Part shown: piece after piece, positions 51,029 to 59,899 of the stretch | Numbering within the stretch: position 1 is the stretch's first letter | How the letters are laid out: each line of letters begins with the position of its first letter | Assembly (NCBI GenBank): GCA_965228955.1 | Contig: OZ245848.1 | Span: forward strand, 434,001-498,000 | Reading direction: 5' to 3' | Length of the DNA stretch: 64,000 nt | Source: JANSWY01 sp965228955 | GTDB lineage: Bacteria; Bacteroidota; Bacteroidia; Cytophagales; Cyclobacteriaceae | The notes under the pieces: model-generated | Databases searched by the model: none | What the model saw: the letters and a program-made list of their open reading frames with translations, nothing else | What the model was told of the DNA's origin: nothing | Translations under genes and position numbers: made by a program

Positions 51029-51451
51029 CTATTTGGCAAACAGCTGATTGAAGTCTTTGAATGACTTAAACTCCAACGCATTTCCGGCTGGGTCTTTAAA
51101 AAACATGGTAGCTTGTTCTCCTGGTTGTCCCTCAAACCTAATGTAAGGTTCAATTACGAATTGAATGTTCGCTGCTTGCAACCTGTCTTTCAATGAATGC
51201 CAATCATCCCAGTTCAACACTACTCCAAAATGGGGAACTGGCACATCGTGACCGTCTACCGCATTGGAATGCTCTTCAGATTCTGATTTTGGTTTATAAT
51301 GCACAACAAACTGATGTCCGTAAAAGTCATAGTCAATCCAGTTTGTATCGCTCCTACCTTCCGAGAACCCCATAAGACCTCCGTAAAATGCTCTGGCTGC
51401 TTCAATATCATCAACTGGTACTGCTAAATGAAAGGGTGTTAATTCACTCAT
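51029..51451 (-). CDS. VOC-family (glyoxalase/dioxygenase fold) protein
   Basis: A 140-residue VOC-superfamily protein. Typical marks are the start FHLAVPVDDIEAARAFYGGLMGFSEG, a central IDYDFYGHQFVVHY and the ending ATMFFKDPAGNALEFKSF (His and Glu metal ligands). It could be a lyase, dioxygenase or resistance-type binding protein. It overlaps the radical SAM gene by four bases (ATGA), so is translationally coupled to it. Specific substrate unknown. Confidence 0.88.
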   Translation of the reverse strand: MSELTPFHLAVPVDDIEAARAFYGGLMGFSEGRSDTNWIDYDFYGHQFVVHYKPKSESEEHSNAVDGHDVPVPHFGVVLNWDDWHSLKDRLQAANIQFVIEPYIRFEGQPGEQATMFFKDPAGNALEFKSFKDFNQLFAK

Positions 51452-52359
51452 TGTCTAAATCTATTTTCAGATTCTAATATATGTCCACTAAGCTGATATT
51501 CCGACAACATTTCCTTCATTTTCTTATTAAAAGCATTTTGATAGTAAATAGGCATCTCTGTAGTGTTTTGAAAGAACTTATCATATTTCGATACAAGATC
51601 TGGATAGTGTTTGGCAATGGCCTTTTTCATTAACGTTTTGCTATCGGCAGCTCCTTCTCCGAATAAAGTAATTGTAGCAGGATAGATATAATCTACATTT
51701 TGGCTACTAAACTCAGTAAAAAGCTCCTCCAGAGATTCAGAGGTGTCTGTGACATAAGGAATAAGAGGCATAAGACTTATGCCTGTGAATAACTGACTTT
51801 TCAATGAATTACTCACGGTTTTCAACCTTTCTGTAGGAGGAGGCGCTCCTGGTTCAAAGATTTTGGCAATCTCGTCCCGTATTGTTGAGAAGGAGAAAGT
51901 CAACATTGCTCCACGTTGTAAATCTGAAGTAAGGTCATTTGGGAGAAATGCTTGTCGGTCTATTTGTTCAATCAAATCAAAATCACGTTCGATCAGTGGC
52001 GATCTGGTCAATATGTGAACAGGGAATCTATATTTTAATATCAATTTTAATGCTTCTCTTGTTAGCTCATATTCTTCCTCAAAATGCAGATAAGGGTCGG
52101 TTGCAGAAGAGACAGCAATTATTCCGAACTCTTCTTTTTTTGATTTATTGAAAAGCTGTCTTTCTAATACTTCTAATGAATTGATTTTTACGGAAGTTTT
52201 TTGTTCCATATGAATCCCAAATTTGCTGCCGCGGATATAACAGAAAAGACAGTTAAATGAGCAGCCGCTATACATGTTAATTGAGTAATCAGTAATGAAC
52301 CAGGAGTCACGTTTTTTGTGCTTGTTGAGAATAGATTTTATGTTGATTTCCTGGGCCAT
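51448..52359 (-). CDS. Radical SAM protein (spore-photoproduct-lyase-like)
   Basis: A 303-residue radical SAM enzyme. The iron-sulfur motif CSFNCLFC (about residues 33-40) is the CxxxCxxC form, and the following GSKFG, VSSATDPYLHFEEEYELTREAL and LTRSPLIERD are typical of the SPL-like subgroup (Rv2578c type). No SPASM domain is seen. The chain is cytosolic. It is upstream of and overlapping the VOC gene. Its reaction is not known; DNA-repair or cofactor roles have been suggested for relatives. Confidence 0.85.
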   Translation of the reverse strand: MAQEINIKSILNKHKKRDSWFITDYSINMYSGCSFNCLFCYIRGSKFGIHMEQKTSVKINSLEVLERQLFNKSKKEEFGIIAVSSATDPYLHFEEEYELTREALKLILKYRFPVHILTRSPLIERDFDLIEQIDRQAFLPNDLTSDLQRGAMLTFSFSTIRDEIAKIFEPGAPPPTERLKTVSNSLKSQLFTGISLMPLIPYVTDTSESLEELFTEFSSQNVDYIYPATITLFGEGAADSKTLMKKAIAKHYPDLVSKYDKFFQNTTEMPIYYQNAFNKKMKEMLSEYQLSGHILESENRFRQ

Positions 52360-52694
52360 TGGGATCGATCAATTTATGCTGAATTTAACATTAATTTTTC
52401 GTAACTTATTAGTGAATAATCGTGTCACTCAGATTTGGTCAGGTGGACATTTCAGTATTTCTGAATTAACCCAATGCTTACCTGTAAATGTATCAAATCA
52501 TAAAAAATGTTGGTTTAAATGCTCTAATAGGGTAAACAATTGGTGAACAGCCACCTAATTTGTTGATTTTTTCTTAGCCATTGAAGGTAAACATTCCGTT
52601 GTTTGTATCACCAGAATCTCGGGACACAAATTATACCAGTACATTTTATTTTAAAACCCAAGCCTTTGAACGGGGGCTCAAAACACTCGGGATC
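52360..52694. other. Intergenic region without recognised genes
   Basis: Between the radical SAM gene and the TPR regulator. It carries a repeated CTCGGGA (about 52618 and 52687) but no confident promoter, terminator or RNA. The reading frame of the TPR gene is open from 52581 but the protein there has no sensible start. Confidence 0.5.
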
Positions 52695-54311
52695 ATGCTA
52701 AAACATTTACTACTTATCAGCGCACTATTGTGCTGTACCCTACAAGGATTATCTCAAATAGATTCAATTGACGATCAACTTGATGACATGCCTCGAAATG
52801 AGGAGACCATAGTGTGGTTGTTGAAGAGTATTGACAAGCTCAATACCAGTGACAATGTCAGTCAATTTCACTATGCAAATTTGGCTATTAAATGGTCGGA
52901 GGAAATTGGGTATAAAAAAGGAATCGCTAAAGGGAATAATGTCCTTGGAACCTCGTACTGGACAAGCGATGATTATGATAATGCTTTGAAACATTATTTG
53001 ATTGCATTATCGATTGTTGATGAAATCAAGGATGTTAAAAGTGCTGCTGTGCTTTCAGTCAATATCGGGATTATCTATGATGAATTAGGTCAGCATGAAA
53101 AGGCTTTGGGGTACGCGAAAAAAGGTCTTGCAGAATTTGAGAAACTTGGAGATGAAAGCAGAATCAGTAGAAGCCAGATGAATCTGGGGGTTGTCCATTT
53201 TTATTTAAATCAATTCGATTCTTCACTGTATTACTTCAATAAAGTTCTGGACTACAGACTTGCTAAACAAGACACTTTCGGAATAGCGCTGGTATACAAC
53301 AATATTGCTTCAATTCAGGAGCAATCCGATCAAACTAAAGAATCACTGGAAAATTATTTGAATGCAAGAAAGTGGGTCCAGGATAAATATGAATCACTAA
53401 GATGCGATATCTACAATGGTCTTGGCATGAGTTACCTCAAAATGGGTCAGGAACCTTTGGGTATGGCATATTTCGATTCTACTATGGTAATTGCTGATAA
53501 GATCAAGCAAAAGCACCCTAAGCAGGTGGTGTATTCATTTTTGAAAGAGCATTATTACGACAAAGGTCAATTCGCCAAAGCATATGATAACCTGTTGTTA
53601 GAGGCAGAACTTGAAAAAGAAATCAGAGGAGAGGAAGTTCAGAAGCAGGCAGAAGTTCTTCAGCTACAATATGAAGATGAGAAGAAAGCCAAACAATTGG
53701 CAGTACTGGAGATGGAGCAAAGTAAGAAAGAAGCATTTAATACAATTCTAATTATTGTCTCTATTGCCATTTTAGTATTAGCAATTATTGCCATTTACAC
53801 TTTGAGATTAAGAGTTCGACATTCCAAATTAAGGGAGAGTAGTTTGAATACTCAACTTGAGCAGAAGAACAAAGAGCTAACATCGTATACTTTGAATTTT
53901 ATTCAGAAGAATGAATTGATGACCGAATTAACTGAGGGAATTAATGACCTCAAGAAGAAAGCGGACCCATCTCTTATAAAAGAGCTGAATAGGCTAAATC
54001 GTATCATTGATGGGAACTTCAGAATGGATCAGGAGTGGGAGAATTTTAAGCTGATGTTTGAGGAAGTGCACAGAGGCTTTTTTATCAATTTAAGAAATGC
54101 TTTCCCAAATCTTGGAAATGCTGAAGTTAAGATCTGTGCTTTGTCTAGACTAAACCTGAACCTGAAAGAATCAGCCAGTGTACTTGGAATATCTGTGGAC
54201 AGTGTAAAAACAGCACGATATCGATTGAGAAAGAAGCTGGGATTAGCTACTGAAGATAACCTCACTGATTTTCTTACCAAGTTTGATGAACCAGCATTGG
54301 CTGTAGCATAG
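52695..54311 (+). CDS. TPR-domain membrane-anchored LuxR/HTH-type regulator
   Basis: An approximately 538-residue regulator. From ATG 52695 there is a signal peptide (LLLISALLCCTLQGLSQ), then five or six TPR hairpins (about 60-320), a coiled coil, a membrane helix (about 352-372, TILIIVSIAILVLAIIAIYTL), a second coiled coil and a C-terminal helix-turn-helix (about 495-530: LNLKESASVLGISVDSVKTARYRLRKKLGL). The HTH is thus cytosolic while the TPR part faces the periplasm, a one-piece transmembrane regulator type common in Bacteroidota. Target genes are unknown. The frame is open from 52581, but M39 fits the signal best. Confidence 0.82.
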   Translation: MLKHLLLISALLCCTLQGLSQIDSIDDQLDDMPRNEETIVWLLKSIDKLNTSDNVSQFHYANLAIKWSEEIGYKKGIAKGNNVLGTSYWTSDDYDNALKHYLIALSIVDEIKDVKSAAVLSVNIGIIYDELGQHEKALGYAKKGLAEFEKLGDESRISRSQMNLGVVHFYLNQFDSSLYYFNKVLDYRLAKQDTFGIALVYNNIASIQEQSDQTKESLENYLNARKWVQDKYESLRCDIYNGLGMSYLKMGQEPLGMAYFDSTMVIADKIKQKHPKQVVYSFLKEHYYDKGQFAKAYDNLLLEAELEKEIRGEEVQKQAEVLQLQYEDEKKAKQLAVLEMEQSKKEAFNTILIIVSIAILVLAIIAIYTLRLRVRHSKLRESSLNTQLEQKNKELTSYTLNFIQKNELMTELTEGINDLKKKADPSLIKELNRLNRIIDGNFRMDQEWENFKLMFEEVHRGFFINLRNAFPNLGNAEVKICALSRLNLNLKESASVLGISVDSVKTARYRLRKKLGLATEDNLTDFLTKFDEPALAVA

Positions 54312-54356
54312 TATAATAATTGGGCGCTTCGTGTCATTTTATTAAGTTGCTGTTCA

Positions 54357-55805
54357 ATGACAATCAACAGTGCCCAAATTTTAGAAGAGCTTTCATCGTT
54401 AGAAAAGAGTTCCAGGTTATTGGATCCCGACCAAACAACTCGTATGGAATGGTTACAGCAAGTAGATGATTATGTTACGAGCTTTTTAAGTGATTTGCCT
54501 AATAATAAAGCTTATAACAAGGATAATTCCTCAATTGATGCTATTGAAGAATTCGATATTGAGGAAAAGGGAGCTTCACTAAATCAATTATTAACCCTTT
54601 ATGAAAAGTCCATTGATGGAGTAGGAATAAATCCTGCATCTGGTGGTCATATGGGCTACATTCCCGGTGGGGGAGTTTATCCTTCAGCACTAGGGGATTA
54701 TCTGGCGGCAGTTAGTAATCGATATGCAGGAATATTTTATGCTGCACCAGGCGCAGTTAAGCTGGAAAATATGCTGATCAAATGGATGTGTCGTTTGATG
54801 GGTTTTCCTGAGAATGCAGCAGGCAACCTTACTTCTGGTGGCTCAATATCTAACCTGATTGCCATTGTTACTGCCAGAGATGCTGCCAAAGTAAAAGCAA
54901 GAGATTTTGATAAGCTAGTCATCTATATTTCTGAGCAAGCCCACCACTCCATTCAGAAAGCAATTCGAATTGCTGGTTTAAGTGAAGCGGTGATTCGATA
55001 TATTCCTTTGGATTCTCAACTACGGATGTCGGTTGAGGAATTGGAAAACATGATTAGTGAAGATGAATCAAATGGTTTGATTCCTTTTCTAATCAACGCC
55101 TCATTAGGAACTACAAATACTGGTGCAATTGACCCAATTAATGAAATAGCGGATTGTGCTGAGAGGCATGGATTGTGGTTTCATGTGGATGCAGCTTATG
55201 GTGGATTTTTTAAGCTCTTGCCTGAAATGGATGCGGCTTTTAAAGGTATTAACCGAGCTTCATCTATAACTTTGGATCCACATAAGACCTTGTTTTTGCC
55301 TTTTGGAACTGGTGCCGTATTAGTAAAAGATGTGAAGTCAGTTTATCAATCTCATCACTATCTGGCCGACTACATGCAGGATACTGCAAACTCACAGGAA
55401 GAAATTTCTCCTGCGGATGTATCTCCGGAGCTTACAAAACATTTCAGAGGTCTTAGGTTGTGGTTTCCTTTGAAGTTGTTTGGTTTGGAGCCGTTTAGAG
55501 CTGCTTTGAAAGAGAAACTGTTGCTATGTAGATATTTTTACAGTGAAGTCCAGCAAATTCCAAATATCGAGGTTGGCCCGACTCCTGAATTGTCTGTAGC
55601 GATGTTTCGTTATTTGCCTGAAGATTTAGATGCTAATGACTTCAATCAAAAATTGATCAATGAGATTCAAAGTGATGGGACAGTATTTCTATCTTCCACC
55701 ACTATTAATGGCGTCTTCTGGATTAGAGTAGCAGTAGTTTTGTTTAGGACTCATTTAAATCATATTGAGTATCTCCTGAATGATTTGAAAAATCGATTGG
55801 CTTAA
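54357..55805 (+). CDS. PLP-dependent group II amino-acid decarboxylase
   Basis: A 482-residue decarboxylase of the aromatic-L-amino-acid/glutamate decarboxylase type. The PLP lysine lies in TLDPHKTLFLP (Lys 310), preceded by the HVDAAYGGF aspartate (Asp 278) and LTSGGSISNL phosphate-binding segment (about 158-167). The SEQAHHSIQKA region holds the His that stacks on the cofactor. It is cytosolic and would produce an amine from an aromatic amino acid or a related substrate; the exact one cannot be told. Its stop overlaps the start-side of the convergent small gene by four bases. Confidence 0.92.
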   Translation: MTINSAQILEELSSLEKSSRLLDPDQTTRMEWLQQVDDYVTSFLSDLPNNKAYNKDNSSIDAIEEFDIEEKGASLNQLLTLYEKSIDGVGINPASGGHMGYIPGGGVYPSALGDYLAAVSNRYAGIFYAAPGAVKLENMLIKWMCRLMGFPENAAGNLTSGGSISNLIAIVTARDAAKVKARDFDKLVIYISEQAHHSIQKAIRIAGLSEAVIRYIPLDSQLRMSVEELENMISEDESNGLIPFLINASLGTTNTGAIDPINEIADCAERHGLWFHVDAAYGGFFKLLPEMDAAFKGINRASSITLDPHKTLFLPFGTGAVLVKDVKSVYQSHHYLADYMQDTANSQEEISPADVSPELTKHFRGLRLWFPLKLFGLEPFRAALKEKLLLCRYFYSEVQQIPNIEVGPTPELSVAMFRYLPEDLDANDFNQKLINEIQSDGTVFLSSTTINGVFWIRVAVVLFRTHLNHIEYLLNDLKNRLA

Positions 55806-56392
55806 TGCTTCGGGTTTGCTGCTATCCAATCCTCGAATGATGTGAAAATATCTGGGTTCGTTGCGTGTTTCTCTAGTTTTTCCTGAGCTCTCTCTATTGA
55901 TTTGTCAATCATTTGATGTTGGATCTTTTCATTTTGTTTCACACCCATTCTTACCATGATTTCTTTTATTCGGCTACTGCCAAACAGCTCGAAAAATGGA
56001 CTGTCCATTGATGAATAAAAAGTAATTTCACTTGCATCTTTCTGTGCATCCAATAGGGCTATTGTTGCTGACTTGGTAGGAAAAACTTCTGCACAGATTA
56101 CTTCAGTATCGGGACTAAAACTTTGTTTCAAAGCATTTTTAAAGGACCACAAAGTGATTTTGTTATTTGCATCCAGAACCAACTCATTCTCTTTATAATG
56201 CAAAGAGGATTTATCCATCAATTTTTTCAGTTCCATGCCAGTATCTTCAAAGTAGTGTATCAAGGCAACTTCAGATTCTGAAGTAATCACTTTCAAATCC
56301 TCCATCAACATCCAGTACTTTTCCAGATCTGTCATGTAAGTGTGGTAGGAGTGGGGTGTTCTTTTTGGTTTGCTTTTGAAAAATGAAAACAT
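55802..56392 (-). CDS. Small protein with SecA-like C-terminal segment
   Basis: A 196-residue cytosolic protein. The last 70 residues resemble the end of SecA's second nucleotide-binding domain and the following helical scaffold: MDSPFFELFGSSRIKEIM, VRMGVKQNEKIQHQMIDKS and IERAQEKLEK line up by eye with SecA's LMRLFGSDRI..IMDRMGL, EVIQHSMITKSIERAQKKVE. No Walker motifs or preprotein-binding domain are present, so it cannot be an ATPase. The N-terminal 110 residues are not recognised. It could be a fragment that binds to SecYEG or SecA, or an evolutionary relic. It sits 9 bases after the propeller kinase gene. Confidence 0.6.
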   Translation of the reverse strand: MFSFFKSKPKRTPHSYHTYMTDLEKYWMLMEDLKVITSESEVALIHYFEDTGMELKKLMDKSSLHYKENELVLDANNKITLWSFKNALKQSFSPDTEVICAEVFPTKSATIALLDAQKDASEITFYSSMDSPFFELFGSSRIKEIMVRMGVKQNEKIQHQMIDKSIERAQEKLEKHATNPDIFTSFEDWIAANPKH

Positions 56393-56401
56393 GTTATATG
56401 G

Positions 56402-59400
56402 TTAAGTGGGTTGGTTATGTGCGTTCACATTTCTTGGTACTGTAATGGTAAATGTAGTTCCATTTTCTTCCTTATTCTTTTTCGCGACCAGTTTTCCGTT
56501 GTGTTTCTTGATAACACTATAAGAAATATATAATCCCAAACCGGTTCCTTTACCTGGACCTTTAGTAGTGAAGAAAGGTTCAAAGATTTGATTGGCTAGC
56601 TTATCATCTATACCTGTACCATTGTCTTTAATTTTTACCACAACATTTCCATTCTCAGCAAAACCTGAAACATTGATTTTGCCTGGTCGATCCTCAGGAA
56701 TGGCATCACAGGCATTTTGAATGATATTGATCAGTACCTGATTGAGTTCTACTTTGTTACCGTGAACTTCCAGGCTCTCAGAAACTGATGTTGAGATTTC
56801 AATATCCTTTTGAGCGTTGTTAATCAATTTTGTGGTCGCACTGATCATTTCATTAAGATCAATTACACTGTTTACATCAGTTTTGTTCTTAGGTGATATC
56901 TCGAGGAGATTTCGAATGATTTCTGAGGCTTTAACCACTCCAAATTGCATACCTTCCAGAAGGTTTTCGATCTCATCAAATATCTCCTTATTTTTCTCAA
57001 ACTCTTCTTTCGATAAAGCAGGTTTTAATTCTGCAAGATCCATTTTAATTGGATCCACAATTCCTCCAATGTAACTGAGTGGATTATTTAGCTCATGAGC
57101 AAGCCCTGCAGTCAGAACACCAATTGAAGCCATTTTTTCTGATTCGATAAGTTGATTTTGAGTGAGCTTCAGTTTTTCAATTACCTTTAGTTTTTCATCT
57201 AGATTGTCAATCAATTCCTGATTCAGATCTTTGAGTCGATCATTTTTCTCCATGATCTCTTCGGTTTTTTCTTTTACAATCTCCACAAGTTTTGACTTGG
57301 CGTTTTCTGCCGACTTCAATCTTACTTTAACAATACCATAACCGAGAATGACTAACAGGACAACCATTATGGCCCTAAACGGCCAGGTTTCCCACCATGG
57401 AGAATCAATTATTACTGTGAGTTGAGTAGGTTGCTGGAGCCATTTCCCTTGATAGTTAGAAGCCTTCACCTCAACTGTATATTCTCCTGGATCCAAATTG
57501 GTCAGTGTTATTGTCCTGTCATTTCCATTTGTATAAATCCAATCATCCTTGAAACCCAAAATGCGATATGCATATTGATTTTGATGAGGGAGGACATGAT
57601 GTGGAGAAGAAAAATCCAGCGAAAACATATCATGATCGTGGTTAAGTGTGATCTGCTTAAGGTAGGAGATGTCTTCAGGTAAGATCGTTTTACCATCTAC
57701 CAATTCACCTGTGGTCACAGGCACATTAGATATCCTTAACCCGGTAAATACTACAGGCGCATTACTGGTGTCTCTTTTAATATTTTCGGCATCAATTACA
57801 TTGAATCCATTTAGCCCTCCAAACATTAGTTGCTCGCTAGATCCCTTCGCAAAGGCTCCCCAGAAGAATTGGTTCCCCTGAAGTCCATCACTTTCATAAT
57901 AGTTAGTGAAATTGTTGTTTTCAACATCATATCTTCCTAGTCCGTGATTTGTACTTACCCAGATATAGTTGTTGATATCTCTTTGGATTCCGTAAACCAC
58001 ATCGCTACAAAGTCCATCAGATGAGTTGAAATTTTCAACTTTGATTTCGCTATTATCCTCAGTGAAATGGATGATGTTAAATCCCTTTGAATAGGTTCCT
58101 GCCAGTAATTGATTTGGGAACTCTTTATCATAATTGAGAGAAGTCACTCTATCGTCAACAAGCTCCGTGGTGTATTGGTGAACTTCAAATTCAGATTCAA
58201 AAAGGTCTTTATTTTGGTCTTTTGGTATGATTCTAAAGAGTCCTTCAAAAGTACCCACCCAGATATGGCCATTTTGGTCTATGTCTATCGCATTTGATTG
58301 AACGCTGTTATATGGACCATGGTAGTTCTTTGGGTTGTATAAGAATAATTTATTTTCTCCTGATTCAGGGTTGAATAAATTAAGTGACATCTCAGTTCCA
58401 ATCCACAGATTTCCAAATCCATCTTCTCTGATTGACTGAACTTTTTTGTTGGAAGAATTAACGGTTTCCGAAAATTTCACTGGTAACATTTCTAGCCTAT
58501 CAGATTGGCCAACTTTATACAACCCGGATCCCCAGGTACCAATCCATATGTTCTGATTAGAATCCTGATATATACAGGTAATAGAGTTTGGATCGTCATA
58601 TACAAACGGTTGAGCAGATTGATTGGAGGGATCAATTTTCAGTAGTGTACCTTCAAGATTTCCTACCCAGTAATTGCCATTATTATCTATCTGTAAAGAT
58701 CTAATGACGGACTTAGACAAAGTAACAGGAGATTTACTTTTGTGACCATAATATACAAACCCAGGTTGTGTGAGGTTGATTTTGAGTAATCCGCCGTATT
58801 GTGTTCCAGCCCATAGAAGACCATGTTTATCTTCATAGATTGTATTAACCTCTTCATAAATTATTTCATCTCTGTTATTTTCTGGTGAAACCATGAGATA
58901 GGCTTTTTGATCTTTTGGCAGGTAAGTGAAGATTCCATTTGGTGATGCCAGATAATAGTTTCCATCTTTTGTTTGTAACATCTGATAGATTACCGGGCTC
59001 TTTAGTTGGCCATTTAGTTTGGTAATATCAATATGTTCGTGTGAGTTATTAGCAGGATTATATTTCCAAATCCCATCAAGAGACCCATACCAAATGTTGC
59101 CTTCCTGGTCTTCAGAAATTTTCAACCGTCGATCATTTCCTTCCGCAACTCTTTTAGTTAATGGCATCTTTCTAACAAAAGAGTCAGATGGCACGTCATA
59201 TTTCATTAAACCGAGGGGGGTTAATATCCAGGTTTCTCTATTCTTACTGACATAAATGTCTAAGATCATATTGTCTATTGGGTTGGGCATTTTATAGTTC
59301 TTAAAGCTGTTTTTTGCTTTGTTGAACATCGAAATGCCACTATACATGGTACCTGCTAGAATTCTGCCATTGGGTCCTTCCGCAACTACATTTACCCGAT

Positions 59401-59803
59401 CTCCACTGAGTGATTGAGGATTTTCTTTATCTGCTCTGTAATTGGTGAATACTTCAAATCGATCGTCGTAAGATGAGAGGCCTTTATCGCTGGTAGCAAT
59501 CCAAAATATGCCATCTCTGTCCTGTATGATACTGTTTGCTTTGCTTTGAGCGATTGAATTGGAGTCGTTTCTATTGTGCCTGAATACTTTGAACTGGTAG
59601 GAATCAAATCTATTTAACCCATCTTCGGTACAAAACCACATCATACCTTGTTGATCTTCAATGATGCTTCTTATGGAAATATTACTGAGCCCCTGATCTA
59701 TTGATATTCTGGTGAAGTTGGTTGTGATTTGGGCATGACATATGGTTACTAAGCAAATTAGTAGAGGTGTTGCTAATAGAGATATACCACAATGTCTGTT
59801 CAT
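56402..59803 (-). CDS. Two-component propeller sensor histidine kinase (copy 1)
   Basis: A 1133-residue sensor kinase. After a signal peptide (about 1-24, ending CHAQ), about fourteen regulator-propeller repeats (each with NIW(Y/I)GT.. or D.LW(A/V)GT.. cores) span to about 700; the Y_Y_Y domain (HQNQYAYRILGFKDDW...DPGEYTVEVKASNYQG) lies at about 740-800, then a membrane helix (about 809-829), a coiled coil, HisKA with phospho-acceptor His 903 (AHELNNPLSY) and HATPase_c ending GTGLGL. Unlike Bacteroides hybrid systems, there is no fused receiver or AraC domain. It is closely related to the neighbouring gene, clearly a tandem duplicate. Confidence 0.9.
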   Translation of the reverse strand: MNRHCGISLLATPLLICLVTICHAQITTNFTRISIDQGLSNISIRSIIEDQQGMMWFCTEDGLNRFDSYQFKVFRHNRNDSNSIAQSKANSIIQDRDGIFWIATSDKGLSSYDDRFEVFTNYRADKENPQSLSGDRVNVVAEGPNGRILAGTMYSGISMFNKAKNSFKNYKMPNPIDNMILDIYVSKNRETWILTPLGLMKYDVPSDSFVRKMPLTKRVAEGNDRRLKISEDQEGNIWYGSLDGIWKYNPANNSHEHIDITKLNGQLKSPVIYQMLQTKDGNYYLASPNGIFTYLPKDQKAYLMVSPENNRDEIIYEEVNTIYEDKHGLLWAGTQYGGLLKINLTQPGFVYYGHKSKSPVTLSKSVIRSLQIDNNGNYWVGNLEGTLLKIDPSNQSAQPFVYDDPNSITCIYQDSNQNIWIGTWGSGLYKVGQSDRLEMLPVKFSETVNSSNKKVQSIREDGFGNLWIGTEMSLNLFNPESGENKLFLYNPKNYHGPYNSVQSNAIDIDQNGHIWVGTFEGLFRIIPKDQNKDLFESEFEVHQYTTELVDDRVTSLNYDKEFPNQLLAGTYSKGFNIIHFTEDNSEIKVENFNSSDGLCSDVVYGIQRDINNYIWVSTNHGLGRYDVENNNFTNYYESDGLQGNQFFWGAFAKGSSEQLMFGGLNGFNVIDAENIKRDTSNAPVVFTGLRISNVPVTTGELVDGKTILPEDISYLKQITLNHDHDMFSLDFSSPHHVLPHQNQYAYRILGFKDDWIYTNGNDRTITLTNLDPGEYTVEVKASNYQGKWLQQPTQLTVIIDSPWWETWPFRAIMVVLLVILGYGIVKVRLKSAENAKSKLVEIVKEKTEEIMEKNDRLKDLNQELIDNLDEKLKVIEKLKLTQNQLIESEKMASIGVLTAGLAHELNNPLSYIGGIVDPIKMDLAELKPALSKEEFEKNKEIFDEIENLLEGMQFGVVKASEIIRNLLEISPKNKTDVNSVIDLNEMISATTKLINNAQKDIEISTSVSESLEVHGNKVELNQVLINIIQNACDAIPEDRPGKINVSGFAENGNVVVKIKDNGTGIDDKLANQIFEPFFTTKGPGKGTGLGLYISYSVIKKHNGKLVAKKNKEENGTTFTITVPRNVNAHNQPT

Positions 59804-59899
59804 TGTTAACCGCCAATCGAGTTTAGTTCTCCAGGTGAAAGTGGAAATACCTTATAATTTACCAATTAATGTAAAATAACCCCAATATTTTCTCTCGAA

